A stretch of 43,942 nt of DNA from an uncultured bacterium. GTDB taxonomy: Bacteria; Verrucomicrobiota; Kiritimatiellia; PWTM01. Within the stretch, counting starts at the first letter, position 1; every line of letters starts with the position of its first letter. The stretch is from assembly GCA_900661335.1 (NCBI GenBank), contig CAACVY010000013.1, positions 1-43,942 of the forward strand, given 5' to 3'. Position numbers and translations under genes: made by a program. Shown here piece by piece: positions 7,695-17,486 of this stretch. The notes under the pieces were generated by a model that saw nothing but the letters and a program-made list of their open reading frames with translations, searched no databases and was not told the DNA's origin.

Positions 7695-8984
7695 ATGATG
7701 AGCTGGCGATCCGACCTAGGTGACGTGCGTATCGCGGTAATCGGTTTGGGATATGTGGGACTGCCGTTAGCGGTCGAGTTCGCTCGTCGATATCCAGTCA
7801 TTGGCTTCGACATTAATCCGGAACGGGTGAAGGAGCTCACGCGCGGCCGCGATTCTACACGCGAAGTGAGCTCCGAGGAGCTTCGATCGGCGCGGCATTT
7901 GAAATTTACCACTTCCGTGCGGCAGCTCCGGCGAGCGAACTTTTTCATCGTGACCGTCCCCACACCGGTGGACGAGTTCAAGCGACCCGACCTTCGCCCG
8001 CTTGAGAGCGCGAGTGCAACCGTGGGTCGTGTGCTCAAGCGGGGCGACTTGGTCGTGTACGAATCCACGGTGTATCCGGGCGCGACGGAAGAAATCTGTG
8101 TACCGATCCTTGAACGGATGTCGGGCTTGCGCTACAACCGGGACTTCTTCGTGGGCTATAGCCCCGAACGGATCAACCCCGGCGACAAAGAACACCGGCT
8201 GGTGAACATCGTCAAGGTGACCTCGGGTTCGACGCCCGAGGCCGCAGCGCGCGTGGACGCGGTCTATGCTTCGGTCGTCCAGGCGGGCACATTTCGGGTT
8301 AGCAGCATCCGGGTAGCCGAGGCGGCCAAGGTCATCGAGAACACACAGAGAGATGTCAACATTGCACTGATCAACGAACTGGCCATGCTCTTCGAGCGGC
8401 TGGGGCTGGACACCGGCGAAGTGTTGGCGGCGGCCGGCACCAAGTGGAACTTCTTGCCATTCCGCCCTGGGCTGGTCGGCGGCCACTGCATCGGTGTGGA
8501 TCCCTACTACCTCACGCACAAGGCCCAGCAGATCGGGTTCCACCCGGAAATGATCTTGGCGGGCCGCCGCACGAACGACAACATGGGGCTCTATGTGGTT
8601 TCGCGCGTGGTGAAGCTCATGCTGCTCAAAGGCATCGCCGTGCGGGGCGCCCGCGTGCTCGTGATGGGGTTGACCTTCAAGGAAAACTGCCCCGACATCC
8701 GCAACACTCGCGTCGTGGATATCATTCGCGAGCTGGAAACCTATGGGGCGCGCGTGGACGTGTACGATCCGTGGGCGAACCCGCGGGATGCTCGGCGCGA
8801 GTATGGGATTCAGCTCTTACCCCGCCTGTCCGAAGGCGGGTACGACGCCATCGTGATCGCCGTGGCCCATCCGGAGTTTCGTGCTATGGGGCCGGAAGGC
8901 ATTCACCGACTCGGTCGCCAGCCGCACGTGGTCTTCGACGTCAAGCACGTCCTGCCGCGCGAGACCGTTGACGGGCGCTTGTGA
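7695..8984 (+). CDS. UDP-N-acetylhexosamine 6-dehydrogenase (WbpA/TviB family)
   Basis: 429 residues. VRIAVIGLGYVGLPLA is the N-terminal NAD-binding fold. FIVTVPTPVD, VVYESTVYPGATEE and GYSPERINPGD are hallmark blocks of UDP-glucose/UDP-HexNAc dehydrogenases, and GGHCIGVDPYY carries the catalytic cysteine (~265). The pattern is closer to the WbpA/WbpO/TviB branch (UDP-GlcNAc or UDP-GalNAc to uronic acid, two NAD+ reduced) than to UDP-glucose dehydrogenase. Activity is cytoplasmic and supplies an acidic sugar nucleotide for capsule or O-antigen. AGGGA lies 8 bases before ATG 7695. The fucokinase/GDP-fucose pyrophosphorylase gene follows after 18 bp, making an operon. Confidence 0.88.
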   Translation: MMSWRSDLGDVRIAVIGLGYVGLPLAVEFARRYPVIGFDINPERVKELTRGRDSTREVSSEELRSARHLKFTTSVRQLRRANFFIVTVPTPVDEFKRPDLRPLESASATVGRVLKRGDLVVYESTVYPGATEEICVPILERMSGLRYNRDFFVGYSPERINPGDKEHRLVNIVKVTSGSTPEAAARVDAVYASVVQAGTFRVSSIRVAEAAKVIENTQRDVNIALINELAMLFERLGLDTGEVLAAAGTKWNFLPFRPGLVGGHCIGVDPYYLTHKAQQIGFHPEMILAGRRTNDNMGLYVVSRVVKLMLLKGIAVRGARVLVMGLTFKENCPDIRNTRVVDIIRELETYGARVDVYDPWANPRDARREYGIQLLPRLSEGGYDAIVIAVAHPEFRAMGPEGIHRLGRQPHVVFDVKHVLPRETVDGRL

Positions 8985-9002
8985 ACGCTGGAGGACGGGC
9001 GC

Positions 9003-11966
9003 ATGGCCGGCGCGGATGAGCGGTACATTCGTACCCTGGCGCATTGCTGGGCGCGTCATCGGCTCACCGTCGTTTCGCCTGAGCGGTTTCCTTCCTGGGA
9101 CTGGATCATCCTCACCGCCGCCAGCGAGTCCCAGGCTGAGTGGTATGAGTTGGCGCTCGAAGCGGCGCGCGGCCGCGGGTTGTTCTCGCCGCTCACGCGC
9201 ACGCTGGTGGTGCCCGACCCGGGCGGACACCGCATCGGCAGTGGAGGCGCGACGCTGAATGCGTTGCGCGCCGCCTGCGCGCGGGATCCACAGCTGAGCC
9301 AACGTCGGATCCTTCTGGTTCACTCCGGCGGCGATAGCCGTCGCGTGCCTTGGGCCAACGTGTTCGGAAAATCTTTCATCCCGTTGCCCTTATTGGCGGA
9401 TCCGGACCACGCGGTGCCTACGATCCTCGATCACCTCGTCGCCGTCGCGTCCGGCATGGTCGCCGCCTTTCCTCGCGGTGGCTTGGTAACGTTGTCTGGC
9501 GACATGCTCCTCTTGATGGACCCCGCCGAACTTCCCCTGCCGGCCCACGGGGCCGCCGTGGTGACAACGCCGGTCCCGTTGGACCTGGCCTCGCACCATG
9601 GGGTGATCGCCGGCGACGACCCAGGTCGCGTGGTTCGGCTCCTTCAGAAGCCCACGCCCGAAGAAATCGAGGCAGCCGGCGCGTTGGTGGAAGGCGGGGC
9701 GGCGTTGCTCGATACGGGCGTGTGGAGCTTTGGGGGCGAAGCTCTCGCGGCGCTCATCCGCACCGCGACGCAGTCGCCGGGCGCGTTGGATCGACTGCTC
9801 GACTGCGGCGCTCAGTGCAGTCTGTACGAAGAAATCGGCCGCGCCATGGTGCCCGCGCAACGAGACGAGCTGCGGACACGGGATTGGAGTGCCGCGCTCG
9901 TGGAAGGTCTACGCGGCGTGGAGCTGGTGCATTGCCGAACAGACGACATCGTCTTCTTGCACTTTGGAACGACTGCCGAAATCCTCGAGAACTTCACTGG
10001 GTCTTGGGCGGGCCGCCTCACCACGCGCATCCTTGCTGATACCGGGCCGAGAGTCTCCTCCGACGCGCGGGTATACCTATCGCAGCTGGCGCCAGAGACG
10101 CGCATCGGGTGGGGTAGCCTGGTGTACGGGTGCCGCCTCAGCTCCCAGGCCGCGATTGGTCGGCGCTGCGTCGTGGTCGGCGTGGACGATGGTGGCGAAG
10201 CCTTCACGTTGCCCGACCATACCTGCCTTTGGCAAGTGCCCCTTCGCAACGACCACGGTGGCGGCCTCGTCGCGGCCTGTTGCGGAGTGGACGATCATCC
10301 CGGTGCCAAGTCGGGGCGAATCACGTTTTGCAACCGCGACCTCGACCTGTGGCTGCACGAGCACCAGTTGACCGAAGCCGACCTGTGGCCGGACGACGCG
10401 CCGCGCATGATTTGGAGCGCGCGATTGTTTCCCGTTGAGTCCGAGCCGGCCACGCTACGGTTCGCGTCGTGGTTGGCGGGCTCGGGAACTGGACCGGGCG
10501 CAGAGCAGCTGCGCGCACAATGGCGAGCCGCTCACCGCATCTCGCTGGCGGAACTCCATCATGAAGCGGACATCGCGCGTTGGGCGCGCCGGTTGGCGGA
10601 TCTCGAATCCGAGCTGGTTCTTCACGCGCTGGGCCACACCATCGAGGCCGGGCTCGATCGCAACGTGTACGAGTTGGTGCGGCGCCTCAAGGCTCCAGGT
10701 CTTCGCGCCCGCGCGGCGAGCTTGTCCGACCTGCGCCGCGGTGCGTTGGCCGGCGAGGGGGCGTGTCCGCGTAGCCGATGCATGCAGATTCATTCGGACC
10801 TTCTCCGGGGCAGCGGTCGCAATGACGAGGCCCGCCGGGCGGCCGAGGCGGCGTTCGATGCGGTTCAGGACGAAGTAGCCGAGGCCATCCGTTTTCGGCC
10901 GCCCGAGCCCGTCGCAGATCGGCCGCCCGCACGCATCGAGGTCGAGCTCCCTGTACGGTTCGACATCTCCGGGGGCTGGAGCGACACCCCGCCGTATTGC
11001 CTTGAGCGGCCTGCGCTGGTGTTGAACTTTGCGCTGCGCCTCAACGGACAGAACCCCGTGCGCGTGGTGGCCGAAACCTTGCCCGTTCCACGATGGGAAC
11101 TCAAGGTCGAAGACCTCGGGGCCGACGGCGTGTTCGAGTCGGCCGACACCGCGATGCGGACCGGCGGCGTCAACGATCCGTTTCACCTGCTCAAGACAGC
11201 ACTTCGAATCACTGGCTACGGCGGGCCGAGCGGCATTACGCAGGGCGTGCGCGTGGTCACCCGCACCTGCGTACCCAAAGGCAGTGGGTTGGGAACCAGT
11301 AGCATCCTCGGCGCGGCCCTCGTCACGGCATTGCAACGTCTCGCCGGTCGGCCCGACGACCCGCTGACGGTCTCCGACCTGGTGCTCGTCCTCGAACAAC
11401 AGATGCGCACGGGCGGGGGTTGGCAGGATCAAGTCGGCGGGCTCGTCCCCGGGGTGAAGTGCATCCGCACCGTTCCGCGCCGGCCGTTGCGGCTCGAGAT
11501 CGAACCCGTGCCGTTGCGGCCCATGGTGCGCGAAGAGTTCGAGCGGCGCTTTGTGTTGATCTTTACGGGGCAGCAACGGTTGGCCCGCAATATCTTGCAG
11601 CGAGTCGTCGAACGGTATCTTCGCCGCGACGCGCGTACCTTGGCGGCCATTCAGGAACTGGTCGAGTTGGCCGCCGTGGGCCGCTCCGCCCTGGCGATGG
11701 GACGGCTGGACGACCTTGGCGAGGTCTTGCACCGAGCGTGGTCCGCCTTGCAGCAGCTCACGCCCGAGTGCAGCAATCCACATGTGGACGCGTTGCTGCG
11801 GGAAATCGAACCTTGGTGCGTCGGCGGCAAACTGGCCGGGGCTGGCGGCGGCGGGTTCCTGGGGGTGTTGGCGCGCGACCCCGGCGCGGCCGACCGGATC
11901 CGCGCGCACTTCCGCCAGCGCAATCCACCGCTCCAGGTTTACGAATGGACGCTTGCGATTGAGTGA
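9003..11966 (+). CDS. fkp: Bifunctional L-fucokinase / L-fucose-1-phosphate guanylyltransferase (Fkp-type)
   Basis: 987 residues, close to the ~950 of the Bacteroides Fkp enzyme. The N-terminal half is the pyrophosphorylase: VPDPGGHRIGSGGATLNALR (~70-90) is the nucleotide-binding signature, followed by HSGGDSRRVPWANVFGKSF; a region around residues 350-450 with RIGWGSLVYGCRLSSQ looks like a hexapeptide-type beta helix. The C-terminal part from ~645 is a GHMP kinase, with DISGGWSDTPPY, the ATP loop PKGSGLGTSSILGAAL (~757-772) and a final GAGGGGFLGVLA. It converts salvaged L-fucose (or a related sugar) to GDP-L-fucose with ATP and GTP in the cytoplasm. GGAGG lies 8 bases before ATG 9003. The stop overlaps the next gene's GTG start (GTGA), so the two are translationally coupled. 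Confidence 0.9.
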   Translation: MAGADERYIRTLAHCWARHRLTVVSPERFPSWDWIILTAASESQAEWYELALEAARGRGLFSPLTRTLVVPDPGGHRIGSGGATLNALRAACARDPQLSQRRILLVHSGGDSRRVPWANVFGKSFIPLPLLADPDHAVPTILDHLVAVASGMVAAFPRGGLVTLSGDMLLLMDPAELPLPAHGAAVVTTPVPLDLASHHGVIAGDDPGRVVRLLQKPTPEEIEAAGALVEGGAALLDTGVWSFGGEALAALIRTATQSPGALDRLLDCGAQCSLYEEIGRAMVPAQRDELRTRDWSAALVEGLRGVELVHCRTDDIVFLHFGTTAEILENFTGSWAGRLTTRILADTGPRVSSDARVYLSQLAPETRIGWGSLVYGCRLSSQAAIGRRCVVVGVDDGGEAFTLPDHTCLWQVPLRNDHGGGLVAACCGVDDHPGAKSGRITFCNRDLDLWLHEHQLTEADLWPDDAPRMIWSARLFPVESEPATLRFASWLAGSGTGPGAEQLRAQWRAAHRISLAELHHEADIARWARRLADLESELVLHALGHTIEAGLDRNVYELVRRLKAPGLRARAASLSDLRRGALAGEGACPRSRCMQIHSDLLRGSGRNDEARRAAEAAFDAVQDEVAEAIRFRPPEPVADRPPARIEVELPVRFDISGGWSDTPPYCLERPALVLNFALRLNGQNPVRVVAETLPVPRWELKVEDLGADGVFESADTAMRTGGVNDPFHLLKTALRITGYGGPSGITQGVRVVTRTCVPKGSGLGTSSILGAALVTALQRLAGRPDDPLTVSDLVLVLEQQMRTGGGWQDQVGGLVPGVKCIRTVPRRPLRLEIEPVPLRPMVREEFERRFVLIFTGQQRLARNILQRVVERYLRRDARTLAAIQELVELAAVGRSALAMGRLDDLGEVLHRAWSALQQLTPECSNPHVDALLREIEPWCVGGKLAGAGGGGFLGVLARDPGAADRIRAHFRQRNPPLQVYEWTLAIE

Positions 11967-13435
11967 GCTCGGAAAACTCCAGCAGCGGATTGGTCTCGAT
12001 CCTCATGGCCGCGTACAACGAACGACCTTATCTGCGGCGCTGCATCGAGCGCGTCTTGGCGGCTCCGCTGCCCGACGGGTGGGATCGCGAGATCGTTTTC
12101 GTGGACGACGGCTCCACCGATGGCACGCTAGAGCTCGCGCGCGAGCTGGAGCGGCAGTACCCCGGCAAGATCCGCGTCTTCGTTCAGGAGCGTAACCAAG
12201 GCAAAGGTGCGGCCATCGCGCGCGCCATCCGCGAGATGCGCGGACAACTGGCCATCATCCAGGACGCGGATCTGGAGTACGATCCCGCCGACTACCCCAT
12301 ATTGTTGCGCCCGCTCGTCGAGGGGCTGGCGGACGTCGTCTATGGCTCCCGGTTCGTCCCCCGCCAGATGCGTCGCGTGCTGAACTTCCACCACGAGTTA
12401 GGCAACCGATTCCTGACCTTCCTTTCCAACCTTTGCACGGGCCTCAACCTGACGGACATGGAGACTGGCTACAAGGCCTTTCGCGCGGACATTCTCCGAA
12501 CCATCCCAATTCGGTCGCGGCGGTTTGGAATCGAACCTGAACTTACCGCCAAGATCGCCCACCGTCGTTGCATTGTCTACGAAGTGCCCATCAACTATCA
12601 CGGCCGTAGCTACCTCGAGGGCAAGAAGATCAATTGGCGCGACGGCGTGGCCGCCATTTGGACGATTCTGAAGTATGCAGTGATCGATGACTGCTACGAG
12701 ACCCGCTACGGCCACGCCATCCTGGCTGACCTGGTGCAAGGGCGCCGCTTTCACGAGTGGATGGCGTCCCGCCTGTGGCCCCACCTGGGTGACCGCATTC
12801 TCGAAGTCGGTGCCGGCATCGGCAACCTCAGCCGCCACTTGCCTCGCCGAGAGCTGCTCGTGCTGACGGACCGCGACCCTGAGTACCTTCGGTTGCTCGC
12901 CGATGCGTGGTGGCACGTAGAGGGCGTGCGCATCGGGCCGTTGGACCTGAATTCCGATGAGCACGTCGCCAAGTACCGCGACTTGGCGCTCGACACCGTG
13001 GTGTGCGCCAACGTGCTCGAACATGTAGCCGACGACGTGGGCGCGCTCCGGCGCATGCGCCGTTTACTCGTTCCCGGCGGACGCCTTGTGCTCGTCGTGC
13101 CGCAGTATCCGAAGTTATTCTGTCGTTATGACCGTGAGCTGGGACACTACCGGCGCTACACGCGCGAAGGTCTGAGTCGAGTCGTGGAGGGGGCTGGCTT
13201 TCGAGTCGTCCACCTCGAGCCGTTCAATTTCCCGGCCATCTTCGGTTGGTGGTTCCACGGGTGCGTGTTGCGCCGCGCGCGCATCGGGCGGTTCTCGATG
13301 AAGCTATTCGATCTGGGCGTGCCCATCTTTCGGCGGCTTGAGCGCTGGCTACCACTGCCGGGCATCTCGCTCATTTGCATCGCTGAGGCCGCTGAAAGTT
13401 CGCCCATTGGCCCCGTTGCGTCGCTGGGCGCCTGA
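11963..13435 (+). CDS. Fusion of DPM1-like family 2 glycosyltransferase and SAM-dependent methyltransferase
   Basis: 490 residues. Residues ~8-240 are a dolichyl-phosphate-mannose-synthase-like GT2: VSILMAAYNERPYLRRCIE, VFVDDGSTDGTLELA, NQGKGAAIARAI, IIQDADLEYDP (DxD) and DMETGYKAFR. Residues ~255-470 are a class I methyltransferase: DRILEVGAGIGNLSRHL is the SAM-binding motif I, VVCANVLEHVADD motif II, and LVPGGRLVLVVPQ motif III, like UbiG/Methyltransf_11 enzymes. One polypeptide probably transfers a sugar to a carrier or glycan and methylates a sugar or end group. The GTG start at 11963 overlaps the TGA of the fucokinase gene, so its sugar donor may be related to GDP-fucose; that link is inference. 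No membrane segments are evident. Confidence 0.87.
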   Translation: MSSENSSSGLVSILMAAYNERPYLRRCIERVLAAPLPDGWDREIVFVDDGSTDGTLELARELERQYPGKIRVFVQERNQGKGAAIARAIREMRGQLAIIQDADLEYDPADYPILLRPLVEGLADVVYGSRFVPRQMRRVLNFHHELGNRFLTFLSNLCTGLNLTDMETGYKAFRADILRTIPIRSRRFGIEPELTAKIAHRRCIVYEVPINYHGRSYLEGKKINWRDGVAAIWTILKYAVIDDCYETRYGHAILADLVQGRRFHEWMASRLWPHLGDRILEVGAGIGNLSRHLPRRELLVLTDRDPEYLRLLADAWWHVEGVRIGPLDLNSDEHVAKYRDLALDTVVCANVLEHVADDVGALRRMRRLLVPGGRLVLVVPQYPKLFCRYDRELGHYRRYTREGLSRVVEGAGFRVVHLEPFNFPAIFGWWFHGCVLRRARIGRFSMKLFDLGVPIFRRLERWLPLPGISLICIAEAAESSPIGPVASLGA

Positions 13436-13527
13436 GTTGAGTTGGGCTCGTCGGCATACGCTACGGTGGTTGGCCGAGGCCCACACGCCCGAGGCCCGCA
13501 TCTCCCAGTCGAGTGGCCGTCAAATCC

Positions 13528-13596
13528 TTGGACCCGATTGCGCCCTCGCTGTCCAACCCTTGGACGCAATCGGGGCTGGTTAATCCAAACTTTGGA
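13528..13596. repeat. Nested TCCAA/TTGGA palindrome cluster, possible transcription-end structure
   Basis: A perfect 10-bp inverted repeat, CCCGATTGCG at 13533-13542 and CGCAATCGGG at 13565-13574, encloses a second palindrome GTCCAAcccTTGGAC at 13551-13565. An outer TTGGA (13528-13532) can pair with TCCAA (13584-13588), and a third palindrome TCCAAactTTGGA sits at 13584-13596. It lies ~95 bp after the fusion glycosyltransferase gene. There is no T-run, so an intrinsic terminator is not proven. Confidence 0.7.
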
Positions 13597-13898
13597 AGCC
13601 TGCGGACATGTGTCGTCGAACCTTTTGACGAGCTCAGAGGGCCGAGTGGCTCGACCGTCCTACCCGCAGGCACCCTCCTCGCGGGCGGCCACCCGCGGGG
13701 AGTCTTCCCAGGGGCGGCGGGGTCGGGCGGCCGCGGCGCGAAGGTTGGGGCAAGGCACTCGAGCCCTTGCTTCGACGAGGAGGGCGTAAAGCGCGGCGGG
13801 CAATGTTGCCGATCTCATCGAAGGTAGGGAACGATCGTTCTGCGGACTGAACTCTGGCCGGGACTGGCTGAAAAACGCCCTCGGGGGAACCCGGCGGA

Positions 13899-13928
13899 TT
13901 GACGAGCGGCCTACAGAGGGCATATACT
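13899..13928 (+). promoter_or_regulatory. Sigma70-like promoter of the nusA-infB operon
   Basis: TTGACG at 13899-13904 and TATACT at 13923-13928 with an 18-bp spacer. It lies 115 bp before ATG 14044, leaving a leader of about 110 nt. Both hexamers are close to consensus. Confidence 0.65.
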
Positions 13929-14043
13929 GACCTGTTGCTTGTACTGAGCCCGACTCTCCGCCGCCCGCGGCGAAAGCGGAGTGACGGTTCTTTGTCATAC
14001 GACTAACGCGGCTTACGGCACAGGTTGGGAAGGAGTACGTCCG

Positions 14044-15309
14044 ATGAACGGCGAAATGAAAGCGATGGTGGAGTACTACGAGCGGGAGCACAAACTCGAC
14101 CGCGAGACGATCATCCGCACGATCGAAGAAGCCCTGATGGCCGCCGCGCGTAAAGCGATTCGGATGGGATCCCACCTGCGCGTCGAGATCGACCGTAAGT
14201 CTCTACAAATCCGTACCTTTGCGACCTACAAGGTCGCGGAAGGCCGGCCCACGAGCAGCGAAGAGATCTCCCTCGCCGAAGCTCGTCGCCATAAACCCGA
14301 CGCCCAACCGGGCGAGACGATCGAAGTATTATTGGCGCCGAACGCCCTGGGGCGGATCGGTGCGCAAACGGCCAAGCAACTCATCCTTCAGCGAATCCGC
14401 GATGCGGAACGGAAGCGGATCTACGAAGAGTACAAAAACACGGTTGGGGACATCGTCAGCGGCACGGTCCATCGCTTTGACCGCCGGGACGTGATTGTGA
14501 TGTTGGATCGTGCCGAGGCGATTCTGCCCGCCAACGAGCGCCCCTCCACAGAGCAGTACCAGATCGGCGACCGGATCCGGGCTCTGGTCCTGCGGGTAGA
14601 AAACCTCCCGTCGGGGCCCGTGATCACGTTGTCGCGTTCCAGCCCCGACTTCATCCGAAGACTGTTCGAGTTGGAGGTGGCAGAAATCGCCGACGGTACG
14701 GTGGAAATTCGCGCCATTGCACGCGACCCGGGGTTCCGTACGAAGCTCGCTGTGTACTCCCGTGACGAGAAAGTGGACCCGGTCGGTGCCTGCGTGGGAC
14801 TGCGAGGGATGCGGGTCCAAACCATTATGCGGGAGCTATCCGGCGAACGGATCGACGTCGTGCGGTGGCATCCCGACATCCGGCAGTTCGTGGCCGCTGC
14901 CCTGCATCCAGCGAAGTTGGACCGCGTCACGGTAGACGAGGCGACTCGGACCGTGCACGTGGCCGTGCTACCGGATCAACTCCCCATCGCCATCGGCAAG
15001 GAGGGCAAGAACGTCCGGCTGGCTATGAAGCTCACGGGATGGCGAATCGAGATTGACCGGGAAACTGGCGATTTGTCCTTCGAAGAAAAAGTGGCCAGGG
15101 CTGTGGCCGATTTGGCGGCGGTGGAAGGGATTGGACCGCAACGGGCCGAAGCGCTGGTCAAGGCTGGATTCTTGTCCCTCGAAGGGATCTTGGCCGCGGA
15201 GCCCTCGGACTTGGAATCGGTGGAGGGGTTTGACGCCGCCACGGCCATGGCGGTCCGAAAAGCCGCGCAAGCCGAGTACGAGCGTCGGCATGGGACGGTG
15301 TCGTCATGA
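14044..15309 (+). CDS. nusA: Transcription termination/antitermination factor NusA
   Basis: 421 residues. The N-terminal domain (MVEYYEREHKLDRETIIRTI) binds RNA polymerase. It is followed by an S1 domain (GDIVSGTVHRFDRRDVIVML), two KH domains (FRTKLAVYSRDEKVDPVGAC and IAIGKEGKNVRLAMKLTGWR) and a C-terminal helix-hairpin-helix region (VEGIGPQRAEALVKAGF) in place of the acidic repeats of E. coli NusA. It controls pausing, termination and antitermination. ATG 14044 is preferred over GTG 13981 because AAGGAG stands 8 bases before it and the protein then begins where the family does. It is the first gene of the cluster; rimP, which often precedes nusA, is not here. Its stop overlaps the infB start (ATGA). 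Confidence 0.95.
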   Translation: MNGEMKAMVEYYEREHKLDRETIIRTIEEALMAAARKAIRMGSHLRVEIDRKSLQIRTFATYKVAEGRPTSSEEISLAEARRHKPDAQPGETIEVLLAPNALGRIGAQTAKQLILQRIRDAERKRIYEEYKNTVGDIVSGTVHRFDRRDVIVMLDRAEAILPANERPSTEQYQIGDRIRALVLRVENLPSGPVITLSRSSPDFIRRLFELEVAEIADGTVEIRAIARDPGFRTKLAVYSRDEKVDPVGACVGLRGMRVQTIMRELSGERIDVVRWHPDIRQFVAAALHPAKLDRVTVDEATRTVHVAVLPDQLPIAIGKEGKNVRLAMKLTGWRIEIDRETGDLSFEEKVARAVADLAAVEGIGPQRAEALVKAGFLSLEGILAAEPSDLESVEGFDAATAMAVRKAAQAEYERRHGTVSS

Positions 15310-17468
15310 GAATGTATGAACTGGCCAAGGAACTTGGCATACCCACGAAAGATTTGATCGCGCGACTTCGCGAGCTGGGCGAGGACGTGACCAACAACCC
15401 AGCCGCCAACGCGTCGGTCACACAGGTTCGCAAGGCGCGCGAGCTGTTTCAGACGGCCTCGGGCCCGACGGAGAGTGCGTCCGAAACATCCCAAGCCCCC
15501 GCCGCCGCCGTCGAAACTGCGCCCGCGCCGGCCGAATCCGCGCCGCAGGCAGGCGAGCCGAGTGCGACAGGAGTCCCTTCCTCAGCCCAATCTGCCGCGG
15601 GCACTGCACCGGCGGCCGCCCCCGCACTCCAGCCCGCTCCACCCGCGGCTCGACCCGCCGGCGCGGCCACCGCGGCGCCGCCGAGGCCTTTGGTGGTTCG
15701 GGTACGCGAGCCGATCATCGTGCGGGAGTTGGCCGAAAAGCTTTGCGTGCGGCCGAATATGCTGATTGCCGAGTTGATGAAGATGAACGTCTTTGCGGCG
15801 ATCAACGACAAGATCGAGTTTCGCGTCGCGCACCACGTCGGGCAAAAGCTGGGCGTGCGGGTGGAGTTGGAAAAAAAGGAACCTGAGAAGAAAGCGCCTC
15901 CACCCCCACGCGAACAACCCAAGCCGGCCGCGCCCCCTCCCCCACGGCCCGACGAGTTGCTCCCCCGTCCGCCGGTCGTCACGTTCATGGGCCACGTGGA
16001 CCATGGAAAGACCTCGCTGCTGGACTACATCCGCAAAACCCGCGTGGCGGCGGGTGAAGCAGGTGGCATTACCCAGCACATCGGCGCGTACATGGTGGAG
16101 TTTCGGGATCGGTGGATCACCTTTATTGACACCCCGGGCCACGCCGCCTTCACCCAAATGCGCGCCCGGGGTGCCAACGTGACCGACATCGCCGTGATCG
16201 TCATCGCCGCGGACGAAGGTGTGAAACCCCAAACACTGGAAGCGATCCAACACGCCCAAGCGGCCAAAGTCACCATCATGTGCGCGATCAACAAGATCGA
16301 CCTTCCCAACGCCAACGTGGATCGCGTGAAGGCCCAACTTCAGCAGATTGGCCTGGCGCCGGAGGACTGGGGCGGCCAGATCGTCTGCGTCCCGGTCAGT
16401 GCGGTGACGGGCCAAGGCGTGGACGACCTGCTGGAGATGATCTTGCTCCAGGCCGATCTAATGGATTTGAAAGCCCCGCCCCACTGCCCCGCCAGCGGCT
16501 ACATCTTGGAAGCCAAACTCGAACCGGGCAGCGGACCGGTGGCCACGGTGTTGGTACAGAAAGGCACCTTGAAGGTGGGCGACGCCGTCGTGTGCGGCGA
16601 CCACTGGGGTAAAGTGCGCGCGCTGATCAACGACCGAGGCGTCCGCGTGCGCACAGCGGGCCCGTCGTTCGCAGTGCAGATGCTGGGACTGACGGCCGTG
16701 CCGGAGCCCGGCGCACGGCTGGACGTGGTCGAGAACGAACGTGTTGCGCGTGAACTCTCGGAACAGCGCCTTGAGGAAAAACGACGGCAGGCTCAACGAC
16801 CAGTCACCCGGGTGGCCTCACTCGATGACATCCTCCAGCAAACGGACCCCAACAAGGTGCCGGAGCTGAGCATCGTGCTCAAGTCGGATATGCAGGGCAC
16901 GCTCGAGGCGATCCAGCAAGCGATCCAAGAAATCAAAAGCTCAAAGGTCACCACCCGAATTGTGCTGGCGGGCGTCGGCAATGTCTCGGCCAACGACGTG
17001 CTGCTCGCCCGTGCGTCCCGCGCCATCGTGATCGCGTTCCACATCGGCTTGGAGCCCGGCGTGGAGAAAATCGCGCGGCGTGAAGGCGTGGAAATCCGCC
17101 ACTACAGCGTAATCTACGAACTGGTGGAAGATGTGCGTCGTGCGATGGCCGGCTTGCTGGAACCGATTATTCGAGAAAACGTTCTGGGGCAAGCCGTGGT
17201 CAAACAGGTGTTCGCGCTACGCAAGGGCAATGTGGCCGGCTGTGTGGTTCGCAGCGGCCGGGTGCTGGTCCGTTCTCGGGCTCGAGTGCGCCGCAGTGGT
17301 GACGTGATCTACGAAGGCTCGATTGCCTCGCTGAAGCGGTTCCAGAACGATGCCGCCGAGGTCCGAGAGGGGCAGGAGTGCGGGATTCGACTGGACAATT
17401 TCGAGGAGATCGAGGTGGGTGACATTATCGAGTGCTACGAAGTCCAGAAGATCGCGCCCTCCCTGTGA
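15306..17468 (+). CDS. infB: Translation initiation factor IF-2
   Basis: 720 residues. It starts with an IF2_N domain ([20 protein letters not shown]), then a Pro/Ala-rich linker of about 100 residues, and a second IF2_N-like domain near 135-185 ([20 protein letters not shown]). The G domain has GHVDHGKT (~228), DTPGHAAF (~275) and NKID (~328), followed by domains II-IV and the usual C-terminus [15 protein letters not shown]. It delivers fMet-tRNA to the 30S ribosome and promotes subunit joining with GTP. The start ATG overlaps the nusA stop. Both ends fit the family, so the gene is intact. Confidence 0.96.
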   Translation: MRMYELAKELGIPTKDLIARLRELGEDVTNNPAANASVTQVRKARELFQTASGPTESASETSQAPAAAVETAPAPAESAPQAGEPSATGVPSSAQSAAGTAPAAAPALQPAPPAARPAGAATAAPPRPLVVRVREPIIVRELAEKLCVRPNMLIAELMKMNVFAAINDKIEFRVAHHVGQKLGVRVELEKKEPEKKAPPPPREQPKPAAPPPPRPDELLPRPPVVTFMGHVDHGKTSLLDYIRKTRVAAGEAGGITQHIGAYMVEFRDRWITFIDTPGHAAFTQMRARGANVTDIAVIVIAADEGVKPQTLEAIQHAQAAKVTIMCAINKIDLPNANVDRVKAQLQQIGLAPEDWGGQIVCVPVSAVTGQGVDDLLEMILLQADLMDLKAPPHCPASGYILEAKLEPGSGPVATVLVQKGTLKVGDAVVCGDHWGKVRALINDRGVRVRTAGPSFAVQMLGLTAVPEPGARLDVVENERVARELSEQRLEEKRRQAQRPVTRVASLDDILQQTDPNKVPELSIVLKSDMQGTLEAIQQAIQEIKSSKVTTRIVLAGVGNVSANDVLLARASRAIVIAFHIGLEPGVEKIARREGVEIRHYSVIYELVEDVRRAMAGLLEPIIRENVLGQAVVKQVFALRKGNVAGCVVRSGRVLVRSRARVRRSGDVIYEGSIASLKRFQNDAAEVREGQECGIRLDNFEEIEVGDIIECYEVQKIAPSL

Positions 17469-17486
17469 TCGAACGGAGCGTCGGTC

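Larger units (their letters stand above)
13436..14043. other. Intergenic region, 608 bp, with palindromes and the nusA promoter
   Basis: No coding frame that I trust. The left part (13525-13597) contains nested palindromes listed separately. The right end carries a promoter at 13899-13928. A further stem, CTCCGC...GCGGAG, lies in the leader of nusA just downstream of the promoter. Confidence 0.6.

Noticed and set aside
13442-13789. Open frame in the gap before nusA
   Set aside because: Contains the palindrome cluster, no ribosome binding site, no protein-like content.
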